A stretch of 5,713 nt of DNA from an uncultured Oscillospiraceae bacterium (lineage in GTDB: Bacteria > Bacillota > Clostridia > Oscillospirales > Acutalibacteraceae). The translations under genes were made by a program, and so were the position numbers. The stretch lies in contig URRG01000169.1 in NCBI GenBank assembly GCA_900550095.1, forward strand, positions 1-5,713, read 5' to 3'. The notes under the pieces were generated by a model. The model had not been told where the DNA came from and searched no databases. It saw only the letters and a list, made by a program, of their open reading frames with translations. This document shows positions 3,795 through 5,713 of this stretch, piece after piece (position 1 is the first letter of the stretch; each line of letters begins with the position of its first letter).

Positions 3795-5713
3795 ATGATG
3801 TTCAATTCCAGAAATCCATTGCACCGCAGCCCACTGGGTGCCGTTTCCGAACAGCAGCCTGTGCATTTCCGCATCACGGTGGAGCGCGATCTCCACTGTT
3901 CCGCGGCCTGTCTCCACGTGGTGCGCGACGGTTTTCCGGGCGAGGAATGCTACGGCATGTTCTGGTGCGGAATGAACGGAAACGACCGGGAATGGTGGGA
4001 GTGTCATTATATTCCCCAAAACGCAGGGCTGTATTTTTACTATTTCACCATCGATACGTGGAACGGCACCCTCCCCCTGAAGCGGGCCCATTTCGGCCCC
4101 GGCGGCCAGAGCACGCTGGAACACACCGGGCTCCTCTGGCAGCTGACCGTCTATGAAAAGGGATTCTCCACGCCGGACTGGCTGGCCGGCGGCATTCTGT
4201 ACCAGATTTTTCCGGACCGGTTCTTTTCCTCCGGTAAACCGAAGGAAGCCCTTCCCTGGGGCCGTACTATGCACGCTTCCTGGGACGAGGGGCCGGAGTG
4301 GCGGCCCAACGAACAGGGGGAGATCACCAACTCCGACTATTTCGGCGGCGATCTCTGCGGCATCCGGGAAAAGCTTCCCTATCTGCATTCCCTGGGCGTC
4401 ACCTGCATCTATCTGAACCCCATATTCGAGGCCCACTCCAATCACCGCTATAACACGGCGGATTACAGCCGCATAGATCCTCTGCTCGGCACAGAGGAGG
4501 ATTTTGCCGCCCTCTGCCGGGAAGCGGGAGCATACGGGATCCGCATCCTGCTGGACGGCGTCTTCAGCCATACGGGCAGCGACAGCGTCTATTTCAACCG
4601 GGAGGGCCGTTACCCCGGCCCCGGCGCTTATCAGGATTTTTATTCCCCCTACGCCAGTTGGTATACCTTCCGCCACTGGCCCGACGACTACGAATGCTGG
4701 TGGAATTTCGACACGCTCCCCAACGTGAAGGAAACGGATCCCCACTATATGGAATATATCAACGGGGAAAGAGGGATCGTTCGCAAATGGCTGAAGGCGG
4801 GCGCTTCCGGCTGGCGGCTGGACGTAGCCGACGAGCTGCCGGATCCCTTTCTCGAGGGCCTGCGGGCAGCCGTCAAGAAGGAAAATCCAGAAGCCCTCAT
4901 TTTGGGCGAGGTATGGGAGGACGCTTCCAACAAAAGCGCTTACGGCCAGCGGCGGCGCTATCTTTTGGGCCGCCAGCTGGACAGCGTCATGAATTATCCC
5001 TTCCGCAACGCCGTGCTGGGTTTTCTTACGGGGGCTTCTCCCTCCGATATGATGGAAATTATCCTCTCCGTGGCGGAAAATTATCCCCCTCAGGTCCTGC
5101 GGCTGCTGATGAACCACATCGGCACCCACGATACGGAGCGGGCCCTCACCGTTCTGGCGGGCGAGCCTTCCTCCGGCAGAGGCCGGGAATGGCAGAGCCG
5201 GCAGACGCTTTCCCCGCAACAGCGGGAGCGGGGCCTGCGCCTTCTCCGGCTGGCGGCCGCCATGCAGTTCACCCTTCCGGGCGTGCCCTGCATCTACTAC
5301 GGGGACGAAGCGGGTATGGAAGGCTACCGGGATCCTTTCAACCGCGCCCCCTATCCCTGGGGGAAGGAGGAGCAGAGCCTGCTCAAATTCTACAGACGTC
5401 TGGGAGCTTTCCGCAAAAGCTGTTCCTGCCTGAAGGAAGGCTCGTTTGAGCCCCGCATGGCCCAGGACGACGTAATGGCCTATATCCGGCAGGACGAAAA
5501 CGACGCCGTTTTCTGCGCTGTAAACCGCAGCGATTCTCCCAGGCGCTTCCGGCTGGGGCCGGAGTGGCACCGGGCGGAGGCGCTTTTCGGCGCTTCCCCC
5601 AGCGAAGAAGGAGAGCTCTTTACAGCGCCCCTTTCCTGCACGATCCTGCATCTTCTGCCGGAGGCTCCGGCAGAGGAAAAGCGGGCAGCCGGGAACGCCC
5701 CGGCTGCGGAGAG
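3795..5713 (+). CDS. GH13 alpha-glucan hydrolase (neopullulanase/cyclomaltodextrinase type), 3' truncated by window
   Basis: Retaining alpha-glycosidase acting on alpha-1,4 and probably some alpha-1,6 bonds of maltodextrins, pullulan fragments or cyclodextrins; 639 codons are visible, with no stop before the edge. Residues 1-120 form an N-terminal beta-sandwich-like domain (SRNPLHRSPLGAV...). The catalytic barrel begins near ILYQIFPDRFF (134-144). GH13 motifs: region I DGVFSH (254-259), region II GWRLDVADE (339-347, nucleophile D343), region III GEVWE (371-375, acid/base E372) and region IV HIGTHD (441-446, stabiliser D446). PGVPCIYYGDEAGMEG (495-510) and DPFNRAPYPW (513-522) are typical of this branch. 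Residues about 545-622 look like the C-terminal beta domain. The visible end is Ala/Pro/Glu-rich, either a tail or a linker to another domain. There is no signal peptide, so it is probably cytoplasmic and acts on imported oligosaccharides. ATG 3795 is chosen; ATG 3798 is equally possible, with only a weak AAGGGCGG upstream. Family is certain, substrate is not. Confidence 0.94.
   Translation, partial: MMFNSRNPLHRSPLGAVSEQQPVHFRITVERDLHCSAACLHVVRDGFPGEECYGMFWCGMNGNDREWWECHYIPQNAGLYFYYFTIDTWNGTLPLKRAHFGPGGQSTLEHTGLLWQLTVYEKGFSTPDWLAGGILYQIFPDRFFSSGKPKEALPWGRTMHASWDEGPEWRPNEQGEITNSDYFGGDLCGIREKLPYLHSLGVTCIYLNPIFEAHSNHRYNTADYSRIDPLLGTEEDFAALCREAGAYGIRILLDGVFSHTGSDSVYFNREGRYPGPGAYQDFYSPYASWYTFRHWPDDYECWWNFDTLPNVKETDPHYMEYINGERGIVRKWLKAGASGWRLDVADELPDPFLEGLRAAVKKENPEALILGEVWEDASNKSAYGQRRRYLLGRQLDSVMNYPFRNAVLGFLTGASPSDMMEIILSVAENYPPQVLRLLMNHIGTHDTERALTVLAGEPSSGRGREWQSRQTLSPQQRERGLRLLRLAAAMQFTLPGVPCIYYGDEAGMEGYRDPFNRAPYPWGKEEQSLLKFYRRLGAFRKSCSCLKEGSFEPRMAQDDVMAYIRQDENDAVFCAVNRSDSPRRFRLGPEWHRAEALFGASPSEEGELFTAPLSCTILHLLPEAPAEEKRAAGNAPAAE

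Noticed and set aside
4658..5449. 263-residue plus-strand open frame
   Set aside because: It is an out-of-frame reading of the GH13 gene, rich in Arg, Gly and Pro, with no domain.
3762..5651. 629-residue open frame on the minus strand
   Set aside because: It is exactly antisense to the GH13 gene, whose plus-strand frame carries all catalytic motifs. The antisense translation shows no recognisable domain, and it stays open because of GC-rich codon use.

Overview
The window looks like chromosomal DNA of a low-to-mid-GC Firmicute, most likely a Clostridia member of the Lachnospiraceae type. That is an inference from family content, GC-rich codon use inside genes set against very AT-rich promoter regions, near-consensus sigma-A promoters, AGGAGGT-type ribosome binding sites and A/U-rich terminator hairpins. 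I see no RNA gene, CRISPR array, insertion sequence or integrase.

Layout: three genes lie on the minus strand and one, cut by the window edge, on the plus strand. From the left: (1) a large minus-strand protein with an N-terminal Cro/CI-type DNA-binding domain and nine C-terminal 'LAPF' repeats whose spacing alternates between 28 and 30 residues (46-1401); (2) a 417-bp gap holding hairpins, five tandem octamers and a weak promoter; (3) a 76-residue single-domain Cro/CI-type regulator (1819-2049); (4) an AT-rich gap ending in a long perfect inverted repeat that is probably the terminator of the next gene; (5) a DegV/FakB-family fatty-acid-binding protein (2434-3318); (6) a divergent promoter region (3319-3794); (7) a glycoside hydrolase family 13 alpha-glucan hydrolase of the neopullulanase/cyclomaltodextrinase type, 639 codons visible, running off the right edge (3795-5713).

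The genes do not form an obvious operon: each is separated from its neighbour by several hundred bases and appears to have its own promoter and terminator. The DegV-family and GH13 genes diverge from strong promoters about 60 bp apart, and each promoter has its own dyad over the -10 or start-site region, so each is probably controlled separately by a repressor not identified here. Neither XRE protein can be tied to these dyads from sequence alone.

The least familiar element is the LAPF-repeat regulator. It has a standard DNA-binding head, a charged linker made of three 14-residue repeats, and a tail that reads as a short alpha-alpha solenoid built from a two-type, 58-residue super-repeat. It has no recognised enzymatic or ligand-binding domain, so a repeat scaffold that binds protein or peptide is the simplest guess.
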